From contig NZ_JBJGDW010000005.1 in assembly GCF_045062605.1 (NCBI RefSeq), positions 27,456-91,455 on the forward strand: DNA of 64,000 bases, in the 5' to 3' direction. Under the pieces are notes generated by a model. That model worked only from the letters and a program-made list of their open reading frames with translations, was not told where the DNA came from and made no database searches. Below are positions 39,132-48,898 of this stretch, piece by piece. This stretch comes from Deinococcus sp045062605. Its GTDB lineage: Bacteria; Deinococcota; Deinococci; Deinococcales; Deinococcaceae. The position numbers and the translations under genes were made by a program. Numbering within the stretch: position 1 is the first letter of the stretch; each line of letters opens with the position of its first letter.

Positions 39132-39794
39132 ATGCGCTTATTGCTGGTAGAGGACGACGCGCGCATCGCCGAGCCGACGGTGGGCGCGCTGCGCGAGGCG
39201 GGCTATGCCGTGACCTGGGCACAGACTGGCCCCGAGGGACTGGAGGCCGCGCTGCTGGGCGACTTTCCCCTGATCGTGCTGGACGTGATGCTGCCCGGCA
39301 TGGACGGCTTCGAGATCGCCCGCGAACTGCGCGCGGGTGGGGTGGAGGCCGCCGTCCTGTTTCTGACCGCGCGCGGCGAACTGGCGGACCGGGTGCAGGG
39401 GCTGGATCTGGGCGGCGACGCGTATCTGGTCAAGCCCTTCGCGGTGCCGGAACTGCTGGCTACCCTGCGCGCCCTGTCGCGTCGGGAAAGGGGCCAGACC
39501 GCGCCGCAGGTCTCTTTTGGGGTTGGGCGCGGCGCGCTGGACACCGTGGCCCGGACGGTGGCCTGGGACGGCGCGGAGGTGTCGGTGACGGGCCGCGAAT
39601 ACTCGCTGCTGGAGGCACTGGCCCTCTCGCCCGAACGCTGGTTTACCCGTGAGGACCTGCTGGACCGTGTGTGGGGACCGGAATTTGGTGGCGAGGCCCG
39701 CATCGTGGACGTGTACGTGCGCTACGTGCGCCGTAAGCTGGCTCCTGAGGCGATCAGCAGTGAGCGCGGGCGTGGCTACCGGGTGGAAAAATGA
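39132..39794 (+). CDS. OmpR/PhoB-family response regulator
   Basis: The 220-residue protein has a receiver domain with acidic pocket EDD (7-9), phospho-acceptor Asp51 (LIVLDVMLPGMDG) and Lys101 (YLVKPF). The C-terminal winged helix (about 125-220) has LLDRVWGPEF and VDVYVRYVRRKL. TAGACT (39117-39122) is 9 nt before the ATG, a leaderless start. It partners the histidine kinase 177 bp downstream. Confidence 0.94.
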   Translation: MRLLLVEDDARIAEPTVGALREAGYAVTWAQTGPEGLEAALLGDFPLIVLDVMLPGMDGFEIARELRAGGVEAAVLFLTARGELADRVQGLDLGGDAYLVKPFAVPELLATLRALSRRERGQTAPQVSFGVGRGALDTVARTVAWDGAEVSVTGREYSLLEALALSPERWFTREDLLDRVWGPEFGGEARIVDVYVRYVRRKLAPEAISSERGRGYRVEK

Positions 39795-39971
39795 GGATGT
39801 GGGCCGTGGGTGGCAGGGTGCGGAAACAGACAGGGCGCGGAGATTGGGAGGCTGCGCGCGGGGTGCAGGCGGCAGATCGTCTCCCTCTTCTCTTCCCATG
39901 ATCCACCCTCCACGCCTCACATCCTGGCCCTGCTCTTTCCCGCAGCCCACACCCCACACCCCACAACCTCC

Positions 39972-41399
39972 ATGCGCCTGACGCTGCGGCTGCGGCTGGC
40001 GCTGTTCTCGGCGCTGGCGACCGGGCTGGCCGTGCTGCTGGTGGCGACGGGCCTGTTCTTTGCCGTCAACAGTTTTCTGCGGCAGGCCCAGGTGGAGCGG
40101 CTGCTGACCACCAGTGCGGTGATCGCCGTGCGGCTGGAGGCGGCCCTGCAACGCGCCAGCGACCGCAACTGGCCCTTTGGGCTGGACGGCGTGGCGATCC
40201 GGCCAGCGGACCTGGAAAGTCTGGCCGACACGCGCGGCGAGAACCGGGCCTTCGAGGTCCGCATTCAGGGCGTGCAGGGCGGTGAGCTGTCGGACGTGCA
40301 TACCACGCGTTTTCCGCCGGGTGTGCCGCTGGACCTGCCGATGGGGGTGGGGATCAACGGCGATCAACTGCTGACCGTGCAGCAACTGCGGGGCAGCAAC
40401 CTGCGCCTGACCGTGATCTCGGACGCGCGGGCGCTGGGTGAGGCGCGCGAGGCGTTCACACGGGCGCTGGCGTGGCTGCTGCCGCTGGCGCTGCTGCTGG
40501 CGCTGGGTGTGGGCTGGTGGGTGGCCGGGCGGCTGCTGCGTCCCGTGCGGACGCTGGAAAACGCGGCGCGCGAGGTGGGTGAGGGCGCGCAGCTTCGCCG
40601 TCCCCTGCCCGGCGCGGGCGAGGACGACGAGCTGTCGCGGCTGGCGCTGACCCTGCAAGGCACTTTTGGCCGCCTGGCCGACGCCCGTGACCGCGAACAG
40701 GCGTTCATGCGCGCGGCGGCCCATGATCTGCGTTCCCCGCTGGCCGCCCTGACCGCCCGCGTGGAGGGCAGTCTGGCGCGTGACCGGGACCCCGCGCGCT
40801 ACCGCAGCGACTTGCAGGAGATCGGCACCGACATCACGCGGCTGTCCACGCTGACCAATCACCTGCTGCTGCTGGCGCGTGACGCCTCGCAACTGGCCCG
40901 CGCCCCGGTGCCCCTGCGCGAGCTGGCCGCCGACGCCGTGGACCGCGCCCGCGAACTGGCCCCTGATCTGGATGCCCCTGATGTGGAGACAGAGGCGGAC
41001 GTGGACCTGAGCGCCCCGCAGCCCGTGACCGTTCTGGGAGACCGGGTGCTGCTGGGCCAGTCGATCTGGAACCTGACCATGAACGCGGTGCGCCACGCCC
41101 CCGGCGCAACCGTGACGGTGACGCTGGCGGAGGCAGACGGCTGGGCCACAATCACCGTTCATGACGATGGCCCCGGCGTGGGGGCGGACGTGCTGGCCCG
41201 GCTGGGCGAGGCGTTCTATCGCCCGGACGCCAGCCGCAGCGGCGAGGGCCACGGCCTGGGGCTGGCGCTGGCCCGCCGCGCCGCCGAATTGCACGGCGGC
41301 ACATTGACGCTGAAAAGTGCGCCGGGGGAGGGCTTCACGGCGACGCTGCGGTTGCCAGGGGAAGGGCCACTCCACCGGGATTCCACTGCCGGGCCATAG
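39972..41399 (+). CDS. Two-component sensor histidine kinase
   Basis: The 475-residue membrane kinase has TM1 at about 8-33, an extracytoplasmic sensor of about 130 residues, TM2 at about 165-187 and a HAMP region. The phospho-accepting His251 lies in AAAHDLRSPLAAL. The ATPase domain has NLTMNAVRHAP, DDGPGVG and GEGHGLGLALARRAAELHGG. It should phosphorylate the regulator encoded before it. The 177-bp gap, with CCCACACCCCAC repeats, is long for an operon. The stimulus is unknown. Confidence 0.93.
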   Translation: MRLTLRLRLALFSALATGLAVLLVATGLFFAVNSFLRQAQVERLLTTSAVIAVRLEAALQRASDRNWPFGLDGVAIRPADLESLADTRGENRAFEVRIQGVQGGELSDVHTTRFPPGVPLDLPMGVGINGDQLLTVQQLRGSNLRLTVISDARALGEAREAFTRALAWLLPLALLLALGVGWWVAGRLLRPVRTLENAAREVGEGAQLRRPLPGAGEDDELSRLALTLQGTFGRLADARDREQAFMRAAAHDLRSPLAALTARVEGSLARDRDPARYRSDLQEIGTDITRLSTLTNHLLLLARDASQLARAPVPLRELAADAVDRARELAPDLDAPDVETEADVDLSAPQPVTVLGDRVLLGQSIWNLTMNAVRHAPGATVTVTLAEADGWATITVHDDGPGVGADVLARLGEAFYRPDASRSGEGHGLGLALARRAAELHGGTLTLKSAPGEGFTATLRLPGEGPLHRDSTAGP

Positions 41400-41426
41400 A
41401 ACTGGTTCTCTCCGGCAGACAGAAAC

Positions 41427-41450
41427 GAAAAAACCCCGCGTGATGCGGGG
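41427..41450 (-). terminator. Terminator of tRNA-Trp
   Basis: On the minus strand CCCCGC-N5-GCGGGG is followed by TTTTTT. It ends 7 nt after the tRNA CCA and also lies 27 bp after the convergent kinase gene. Confidence 0.9.
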
Positions 41451-41457
41451 AATAATT

Positions 41458-41533
41458 TGGCGGGCCCTGCAGGACTTGAACCTGCGACCCTCGGTTTTGG
41501 AGACCGATGCTCTACCAACTGAGCTAAGAACCC
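41458..41533 (-). tRNA. tRNA-Trp (anticodon CCA)
   Basis: A 76-nt cloverleaf can be folded. The acceptor GGGTTCT/AGGGCCC has two G-U pairs, the D arm is GCTC...GAGC, and the anticodon loop CTCCAAA carries CCA. The T arm is GCAGG-TTCAAGT-CCTGC, with discriminator G and encoded CCA (41458-41460). The neighbouring secE/nusG genes often found after tRNA-Trp are not present. Confidence 0.95.
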
Positions 41534-41660
41534 TCGCCAAGATGTTGCTGACTGGACACCCACCGGAAAACGGCGTCTTCTCGCGGGCCTGGACAGAGTA
41601 GCAGAGCCTGGGAAGCGGTGCAAGACGTGTGCGGCCCTCCAAGTCATTTAGCTGGGCGAT

Positions 41661-42251
41661 TTAGCTGGGCGCGGCCCCAGCCTCGGTTCTCGGAGCTTCC
41701 TCGTCGGGGGGAAGCATCAGCGGGAAGGTGTGATGCTCCTGCACCTCACCGCGTTCCTCGCGGGTCAGGCTCAGGGCCTGGACGGTGAAGTGGTCCAGCG
41801 GGGGCGTCAGCGCCTGCACCTGCTCCCATAGCAGATCCTCGGCCCACGGCAGGATGCCCAGCGCCAGCGTCAGGTGGGGGCGGTAGTCGGGGCCGTCGTA
41901 GGGCGCGCGGCTGGACGGGCCGATCTCCAGCATGCGGGTGTGCAGATCGGCCAGCGCCGGGTCCAGCTCGAACTCCAGAAAGATGACGCCGCTCAGGCGC
42001 TTCCAGCCCCGCACGCGCACCTCCAGCGCCGGTTCGCCGCGCAGGCCCCCCCGGAAAGCTGCCACCAGATCGGGACCGCTCAGGCTGGTCTGAAAGGGGG
42101 CGCGTAGATTCAGGTGGGGCAGGCCGAAGCCGCTGACATTCAGTGTGGCCTGGACCCGGCGCATCCAGGTGTCCAGCACCTGCGGGGGCCAGGCCACCAG
42201 GCTGTACAGCGGCCTGTGCGGTTCGGGGAGGGGGGGCAGATGCTGGGTCAT
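41661..42251 (-). CDS. 2'-5' RNA ligase-family (2H phosphoesterase) protein
   Basis: The 196-residue protein has two-fold 2H architecture. The second motif is intact in YRPHLTLALG (HLT), but the first reads LPHLNLRAPF, HLN instead of HxT/S. Activity on 2',3'-cyclic phosphates or RNA ends is possible but uncertain. ATG 42251 is used; an upstream in-frame ATG at 42287 would add 12 residues. A TACAGT box at 42271-42276 would give a short leader with the chosen start. A 13-bp tandem duplication at 41646-41671 repeats the stop-codon region. Confidence 0.75.
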   Translation of the reverse strand: MTQHLPPLPEPHRPLYSLVAWPPQVLDTWMRRVQATLNVSGFGLPHLNLRAPFQTSLSGPDLVAAFRGGLRGEPALEVRVRGWKRLSGVIFLEFELDPALADLHTRMLEIGPSSRAPYDGPDYRPHLTLALGILPWAEDLLWEQVQALTPPLDHFTVQALSLTREERGEVQEHHTFPLMLPPDEEAPRTEAGAAPS

Positions 42252-42320
42252 GGCAGGGGAGTCCTGGGGACCACTGTATCGTCTCATGTTCTGATCAGCC
42301 TGGGGTGCGGTAGACCGGGT

Positions 42321-43015
42321 TTAGCCGACGATGCGGTAACGGCAGCCGCCCTGCCCGCAGGCGATGCGGGTTTCACGGACCACTGGCGCGCCCAGGAGAC
42401 TGGCATACAGGTTCAATTCCGAGTCGCAGAGCTGGCTGTATTGCCGGGCCACCGCCAGATTGGGGCAATTGCGCTGGGTCAGGCACCAGTCCGCGCCGTC
42501 CTGCTCCAGCACGGGGTCAAAGCCCATCTCGCACAGCAGGGCCGCCAGCCGCCGCACCCGGTCTTCCAGCGGCAGATGCCCTGGGATTTCAGCCTGCATC
42601 CGAGCCTCGATCTCGACGTTGCGGGCGTCCAGCACCTTCAGCACCGCGCCCTGGCCGAACAGGTCCTCCACGTGGCGCAGCACGTCCACGCACAGGCCGG
42701 AATAGCTGCGGGGAAAGCCCGCCTCGCCCCGCTCCGTCAGGCTGAAGACATGCTGGGGCCGCCCACGTCCGCCGGGCCGTTCGGTGCGCGAGAGCAGCAG
42801 CCCCTGCTCCTGCAAGTCGCCCAGGTGACGGCGCGCGGCGGGTACACTGATCTCCAGCCGCGCCGCCAGATCCTGCGCGGTCTGCGGGCCGTGGCGCTGC
42901 ACCAGTTCCAGCAGCCGGACCTTGGTGCGCTCCGGCGGGGCGGGCGGCGGCAGTTCGGGAGCGGCAGTGTGGGAAGAGGCCGTGTGCGGCGAGGCAGTAT
43001 GGGGCGAGCCAGCGT

Positions 43016-43019
<4 letters not shown>
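42321..43019 (-). CDS. SufR-like Fe-S-sensing DeoR/ArsR-type regulator
   Basis: The 232-residue protein has a low-complexity N-terminus (SPHTASPHTASSHTAAP), then a winged helix (about 32-95, TAQDLAARLEISVPAARRHL). The C-terminal domain carries Cys179, Cys185, Cys198, Cys221 and Cys226. The pattern NCP..VA...LC..EL...IA.G.GGCRYRI matches cyanobacterial SufR, which binds a [4Fe-4S] cluster and represses suf genes. The start overlaps the mrp stop by four bases, so the regulator is made with a putative Fe-S carrier. No suf genes are in the window. Confidence 0.85.
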
Positions 43020-44092
<1,073 letters not shown>

Positions 44093-44352
44093 ATGGGTTA
44101 GTAGTACCGCAAAGCTGAGTGGGGGGCAAGCCACGCGCTCACAGTGGGCAGGAGGCAAGGCGTGGTGGAGGGCAGGCGAAGCTTCGGGGCTGGGTGCTGC
44201 TGCAAGCCGTCGCACTCCCAGGAGATGCCAGGAGAGGCGAGAGGCTGAAAGCCTGAAAAGAGACTTTATGAAAGCGTCTATCCGTCCCAATTTTGCCTAC
44301 CCCGCACCGGAAGTTACTGATCCCGCCGCACTTTCCCCTCTAGACTGGGGCC

Positions 44353-46140
44353 ATGACCGAGCTTCCCGCCACCCGCAGACCGCCCGCCCGGCCCCCTGCC
44401 GCGCCGCGTGCGCCGCTGTCGGACCGGGTGCGGCTGGTCCGCAACCTGCTGCCGCCGCTGATCGTGCTGGTGGTGGGCGCGGTGGAACTGACCATTTCGC
44501 TGCTGGGCAACGGGCAACGCGAGCTGTGGGGTCACCTGCTGTTCTACGGGCTGGTGGGTCCCGCCGTGACCTTCTTCAGCGTGGAATGGATCGCCGAGGG
44601 CACCCGCGCCCGCGAACGCGCCGAGCGAGAGCTGCGGGACCTGTACGGACAGCTCAGCGCCTCGCACGGGCGCTTGCAGGGCGTGCAGGAGCTGATGCGT
44701 GATCTGGGCGGCGCACCCGATCTGGGCGCGGTGCTGGAGGTGGCGGCTAGAGGCGCGGTGCGCGTAACCGGGGCCACCCACGCCACGCTGACCGTCCCTG
44801 GCGGCCTGAGCGGTACGGCGCGCGGCGAAACCCTGCTCAGCGCCCCCAGCGCCGCCCTGCATCCCCTCAAGGTCAGTGTTCCCGGCGGCGGCGCGCTGCT
44901 GCTGCACTTCGAGACTCCTCCCAGCGCCGACACGGCGGAACTGGCCCAGGCGCTGGCCGCCGAAGTGGCCACCGGGGTGGAGGCTGCCCGCCAGCGCACC
45001 CTGGACCTGATGACGCTGTACAGCGTGGACCAGAGCATCCGCGCCGAGCGCAACATGCGCCGTCTGCTGTCGCGCGTGACGGGTACGATGGCGGGCCGGG
45101 TGGGTGCGGAGGCCCGCGCGGCGTACTTAAGTGATGAGGACGGCGTGCTGCGGCTGGAATACGCCCAGGACCGGCGCGGTGAGGTCAGCGGCAGTGGAGT
45201 TGGTGGAATGAGCAGCGACGGGAACAGCCGGAATGACGCGCCCGGCGGTGGCGTGGCCCCGGCCTTCGCCGCGCGGGTGGCGCAGTCCAGCGGGCCACTA
45301 ATCGTGACGGGAGCCGAGGCGTGTCAGGTCTTCCCCGAAGCCCGCAGCGTGCTAGGCCTGCCCATGCGCGATGAGGAGGGTCTGGTGGGTGTGCTGATGC
45401 TGGGCGATCCGCGCGAGGGCGTCTTTGAGGCGGCCCGCGTGTCCCTGCTGGCCCTGATGGCTGGGCAGGCCACCCTGGCCGTCCGCAACGCCCGCGCTTA
45501 CCTGTACTCCGAGGAACTGGCGATCAGCGACGAGCGCGCCCGGATTGCCCGTGAGATTCACGACGGTGTGGCGCAGTCGCTGGCCTTCGCGGCCCTGAAA
45601 CTGGACGTGGTGGCCCGCAAGATGCACAGTGATCCCGAACTGGCCGAGGCTGACGTGCGCGCGGCCACAGCGCTGCTGCGCGAGCAGATCAAGGAGGTGC
45701 GGCGCAGCATCTTCGCGTTGCGGCCCATCGATCTGGAACGCTACGGCCTGCTGGAAACGGTGCGCCGCTACGTGCTGGACTTCGGCGAGCAGAACAACAT
45801 GAAAAGCAGTCTGAACGTGACCGGAGAGGTGCATCTGTCGCCCGGAGATGAGGCCGTGGTGTTCCGCATTCTGCAAGAGAGCCTGAACAACATTGCCAAA
45901 CACGCCCGCGCGGGCGAGGTACGCGTGACCCTGGACGGCGGCACGCGGCGGGTTCTCCTGAGCGTGAACGACGACGGCGCAGGCTTCGATCTGGAAGCGG
46001 TGACGGGACGGGTCAGCAGCGCGGGTGGTCTGGGTCTGATCCAGATGGGCGAACGCCTGGAGGCCAGGGGGGGCCAGTACCGCGTCCTCAGCACGCCGGG
46101 CCGGGGCACCACTATCGAGGCGGAGATGCCGCAGGCGTAA
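44353..46140 (+). CDS. NarX/DesK-type sensor histidine kinase with GAF domains
   Basis: The 595-residue protein has two hydrophobic segments at about 33-75 and a coiled linker (ERELRDLYGQLSASHGRLQ). One or two GAF-like domains follow (about 115-200 and 225-375). The HisKA_3 box ARIAREIHDGVAQS has phospho-His403, and the HATPase domain has LQESLNNIAKHA and GGLGLIQMGERLEARGG. Such kinases usually pair with NarL-type regulators, but none is adjacent. TAGACT (44341-44346) is 6 nt before the ATG, a leaderless start. Signal unknown. Confidence 0.92.
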   Translation: MTELPATRRPPARPPAAPRAPLSDRVRLVRNLLPPLIVLVVGAVELTISLLGNGQRELWGHLLFYGLVGPAVTFFSVEWIAEGTRARERAERELRDLYGQLSASHGRLQGVQELMRDLGGAPDLGAVLEVAARGAVRVTGATHATLTVPGGLSGTARGETLLSAPSAALHPLKVSVPGGGALLLHFETPPSADTAELAQALAAEVATGVEAARQRTLDLMTLYSVDQSIRAERNMRRLLSRVTGTMAGRVGAEARAAYLSDEDGVLRLEYAQDRRGEVSGSGVGGMSSDGNSRNDAPGGGVAPAFAARVAQSSGPLIVTGAEACQVFPEARSVLGLPMRDEEGLVGVLMLGDPREGVFEAARVSLLALMAGQATLAVRNARAYLYSEELAISDERARIAREIHDGVAQSLAFAALKLDVVARKMHSDPELAEADVRAATALLREQIKEVRRSIFALRPIDLERYGLLETVRRYVLDFGEQNNMKSSLNVTGEVHLSPGDEAVVFRILQESLNNIAKHARAGEVRVTLDGGTRRVLLSVNDDGAGFDLEAVTGRVSSAGGLGLIQMGERLEARGGQYRVLSTPGRGTTIEAEMPQA

Positions 46141-46173
46141 GGCTGGCCTCCTCCCACAGCCTGAAAAATCTGA

Positions 46174-46208
46174 GCGCCCGCTGCCCTTTTGCCCCAAGCA
46201 GCGGGCGC
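46174..46208. terminator. Strong hairpin between the sensor kinase gene and ftsY
   Basis: GCGCCCGCTGC (46174-46184) pairs perfectly with GCAGCGGGCGC (46198-46208). There is no T tract, because the stem abuts the ftsY -10 box TATGGT at 46209-46214. It could end the kinase transcript or affect the ftsY promoter. Confidence 0.65.
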
Positions 46209-46220
46209 TATGGTGGGGGC
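46209..46220 (+). promoter_or_regulatory. Leaderless-type promoter for the ftsY upstream ORF
   Basis: TATGGT (46209-46214) is 6 nt before ATG 46221. The spacing equals that of the leaderless sites before manA, the S4 gene, the first ABC exporter gene and the sensor kinase gene. Transcription would then begin at or near the ATG of an 18-codon ORF, not at the ftsY start. Confidence 0.5.
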
Positions 46221-46277
46221 ATGATCGCCCCAGCCTTTTTCTGCCCGATACCTGCCCCCACCGGGGACCGTCCGTGA
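46221..46277 (+). CDS. Candidate 18-residue leader peptide coupled to ftsY
   Basis: ATG 46221 opens an 18-codon ORF (MIAPAFFCPIPAPTGDRP) whose TGA (46275-46277) overlaps the ftsY GTG (46274-46276) as GTGA. It has a leaderless -10 box in front and provides the only obvious way for ribosomes to reach the ftsY GTG, which lacks a Shine-Dalgarno site. A real translated uORF is inferred; it could also be chance. Confidence 0.45.
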   Translation: MIAPAFFCPIPAPTGDRP

Positions 46278-47230
46278 GCTGGCTCGAACGCCTCCGCAGC
46301 GGTCTGAGCAAGACCCGCGCGCAGATCAACGAGACCGCCGGATTTATGGGCAACGATGTGGGGGACGTGCTTGGTAACCGTCTGGACACCGTTGAAGATC
46401 TGGAATACGCCCTGATCGCCGCCGACGTGGGCCGCGCCGCCACCGAGGAAATTCTGGAGGACGTGCGCCGCGCAGAGGGCAAGAACATGCAGCAGGCGCT
46501 GATGGACGCCCTGACCCTGCAACTCGAACCCAATGCCAGCCGTGCCGAGTTCCGCAAACTGGGTTTTGCGCCGCAGGCCAGCCGGGTGTCGGTACAGCCC
46601 AGTGGGCATGTGATCATGGTGATCGGCGTCAATGGGGTGGGCAAGACCACCACCATTGCCAAGCTGGGCCAGTACTACATGGGCCGGGGCAACAGTGTGA
46701 TGTTCGCGGCGGGCGACACCTTCCGCGCCGCTGCTGGGGCGCAACTCGGTGAATGGGGAGACCGCCTGGGCGTGCCGGTGGTGCAGGGCACCGATGGCGG
46801 AGACCCCGCCGCCGTGGCCTATGACGCCGCCACCGCCCGCGCCGCGCGTGGCACCGATCTGCTATTCGTGGACACTGCCGGACGCCTGCACAACAAGCAC
46901 AACCTGATGGAAGAGTTGAAGAAGGTGCGCCGCGTGATCGAGAAGGCCGATCCAGGTGAACCCGCCGAGGTCTGGCTGGTGCTGGACGCCGTGACCGGGC
47001 AGAACGGCCTGCAACAGGCCAAGAAGTTCCACGAATCCACGCCCCTGACTGGCGTGATCGTGACCAAGCTGGACGGCACGGCCAAGGGCGGCATCCTGAT
47101 TCCCATCGTGCGCGAGCTGGGCGTGCCGATCAAGTTCATCGGCGTGGGCGAGAGTGCCAGTGACCTGCAACCCTTCGACAGCCAGGACTTCGTGCGGGCG
47201 CTGTTCGATGTGGAGGTTTCGAAGGGGTAA
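46274..47230 (+). CDS. ftsY: Signal recognition particle receptor FtsY
   Basis: The 318-residue SRP receptor GTPase lacks the acidic A domain, as in other compact FtsY proteins. It begins MSWLERLRSGLSKTR. The GTPase motifs are GVNGVGKTTT (near 118-127), DTAGRLHNK and TKLDGTAKGG, followed by the C-terminal FIGVGESASDLQPF. It docks SRP-ribosome complexes at the membrane. The GTG start at 46274 has no SD and probably depends on coupling to the short ORF upstream. Confidence 0.95.
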   Translation: MSWLERLRSGLSKTRAQINETAGFMGNDVGDVLGNRLDTVEDLEYALIAADVGRAATEEILEDVRRAEGKNMQQALMDALTLQLEPNASRAEFRKLGFAPQASRVSVQPSGHVIMVIGVNGVGKTTTIAKLGQYYMGRGNSVMFAAGDTFRAAAGAQLGEWGDRLGVPVVQGTDGGDPAAVAYDAATARAARGTDLLFVDTAGRLHNKHNLMEELKKVRRVIEKADPGEPAEVWLVLDAVTGQNGLQQAKKFHESTPLTGVIVTKLDGTAKGGILIPIVRELGVPIKFIGVGESASDLQPFDSQDFVRALFDVEVSKG

Positions 47231-47237
47231 GCAGTTA

Positions 47238-47272
47238 ATGGGGAGGAATGAGGACACCGTTCCTCCCCATCT
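47238..47272. terminator. Hairpin between convergent ftsY and bshC
   Basis: ATGGGGAGGA (47238-47247) pairs with TCCTCCCCAT (47261-47270). There is only a short T-rich tail, and either strand could use it. Confidence 0.65.
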
Positions 47273-47275
47273 TGG

Positions 47276-48832
47276 TTAGGGAATCTCGATCTCCCCGCGC
47301 CACCCCGGCTCCAGCGCCAGCAGCAGCTCCAGCGGTTTTTCACCGTGCTTGAGCAGGTAGGTCAGGAAATTCATCTCGCGTTCCTGGGGTGTGCCGCCCG
47401 GCAGCAGATGTGCTCTGAGCCGGGTGAGTTGCCCGCTGCGGTCATTTTCCTGACGTGCCAGAGCGCGCACCCCCTGGGTCTGGAGGCGGCTGACCCGCCC
47501 GGTCACGCGGGAGCGGGTGCGCTCTGCCGCGCCGACGAGGGTGGGATCGAGGGCGGCGATCTCGTCCATCACGGCGCGGAGCTGGGTGTCTATCTCCGCC
47601 AGTTTCTCGGACGTGACCGCTTCCGCGCCACGTTCACGGGCCAGAGCGCGGCCCAGCACACCCTCGGGATCGGCCTGAACCTCGGCGGCAGTTGCGCCCA
47701 GTCGCCTCAGCAGGCGGGCCACGTTCGGTTCCAGCCACGTCACGGTCAGGCGCGGCCACAGCAATGGCTGTTTCAGGCCGTGCAATTCATAGACCTCCCG
47801 CAGTTGCGCGCCATACGCGATTTCCCCCGGCCCCACCACGAAGGCCAGCGTGGGCAGCAGTGCGTCCTGAACTGCCGGGCGCAGACCCGCCGCCGGGGTC
47901 AGGCGACTGGGATCGGCGTCCAGCACGGCCAGCAAATCGGCGCGGGTGTACTCGCGGGTGTCGGTGCTGAAAGTCTGCCCGTCCAGCTTGAGGAGTCGCC
48001 GCTGGCCACCCTCTTCCTCGACAAACAGGTTGGTGGCCCCTGCCGCGCGGCGCAGTTGCGGGGTGAAACCCTGGGCCAGAAGCCGCGCCGCCGCGTCCTC
48101 GATGGCTGCCGAGGAGGCCAGCGGGTTCTCAAGTTCACGCGCCAGGGTGGGGGCCATCAACCGGGCCAGCGCGGGGTGCAGCGGGTCCAGAACGATCAGG
48201 CCAGCAGGGGAGAGCAGACCGTGAATCAGGCGTGCAAAGACGTCGGCGTAGCTCCCGCCCGCCTCTACCGCCCGTACCAGCCGCGCCCGCACGGCGGTGA
48301 TGTATTCGGGCGGCGCATCGAAAGCGTCCAGCAAGGCCAGAGCCTGAGCGGTCCATTCCTCCTGCCACGGTACGCGGCCCACTGGCACACCTTCGGGCAC
48401 GTCCAGTGTCAGGTGGTGCAGCACTTCCGACATGTCCAGCAGGCTGGTGCTGGCCACCTCTGCCGCGTCGTGGTCCTGGCTGGCCACCCAGTAGATCGCC
48501 ACCACCGGGGCATCTTCGGTGTCCAGGCTGCGGGCCAGCAGCGCGGCGTCTGCGCCCTTGTGAACGCTGTAGGCCGGTCCGGTCAGTGCCCCCGCCTGCT
48601 GCCCGGTCACGACCACCCTGGACGCGGGGTGGGCCAGCCGTGACAGCGCCTCCTCCACATTCCTGTCCAGCGTTCCCAGATCGCGGTGGTAGACGCGCAA
48701 CGCCTCTGCCAGCGCCTCCCGGTCAATGTCCGGCCTGACCTCGGCCTGAGCCTGTTTCATTGCGTCCACCGGCAGGCGGAAGAACTCTTCCAGCCCTCCG
48801 GCCCTGTATTCCGCCGCTATATTCCGCGCCAT
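47276..48832 (-). CDS. bshC: Bacillithiol biosynthesis cysteine-adding enzyme
   Basis: This protein of about 518 residues belongs to the BshC family, which adds cysteine to glucosaminyl-malate in the last step of bacillithiol synthesis. VVVTGQQAGALTGPAYSVHKGADA and IYWVASQDHDAAEV match the family's nucleotide-binding and active-site segments. The coiled-coil region and C-terminal LTYLLKHGEKPLE are typical. ATG 48832 is preferred over ATG 48841 because GGAAGGA then lies about 9 nt upstream. bshA and bshB are not in the window. It follows the Crp/Fnr gene on the same strand. Confidence 0.92.
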   Translation of the reverse strand: MARNIAAEYRAGGLEEFFRLPVDAMKQAQAEVRPDIDREALAEALRVYHRDLGTLDRNVEEALSRLAHPASRVVVTGQQAGALTGPAYSVHKGADAALLARSLDTEDAPVVAIYWVASQDHDAAEVASTSLLDMSEVLHHLTLDVPEGVPVGRVPWQEEWTAQALALLDAFDAPPEYITAVRARLVRAVEAGGSYADVFARLIHGLLSPAGLIVLDPLHPALARLMAPTLARELENPLASSAAIEDAAARLLAQGFTPQLRRAAGATNLFVEEEGGQRRLLKLDGQTFSTDTREYTRADLLAVLDADPSRLTPAAGLRPAVQDALLPTLAFVVGPGEIAYGAQLREVYELHGLKQPLLWPRLTVTWLEPNVARLLRRLGATAAEVQADPEGVLGRALARERGAEAVTSEKLAEIDTQLRAVMDEIAALDPTLVGAAERTRSRVTGRVSRLQTQGVRALARQENDRSGQLTRLRAHLLPGGTPQEREMNFLTYLLKHGEKPLELLLALEPGWRGEIEIP

Positions 48833-48898
48833 ACTGCCCATTCCTTCCCGCCCCGGCGCAAACCGGGGACCAGTTTCTGGTTCATCTCAAAGCCCTAC

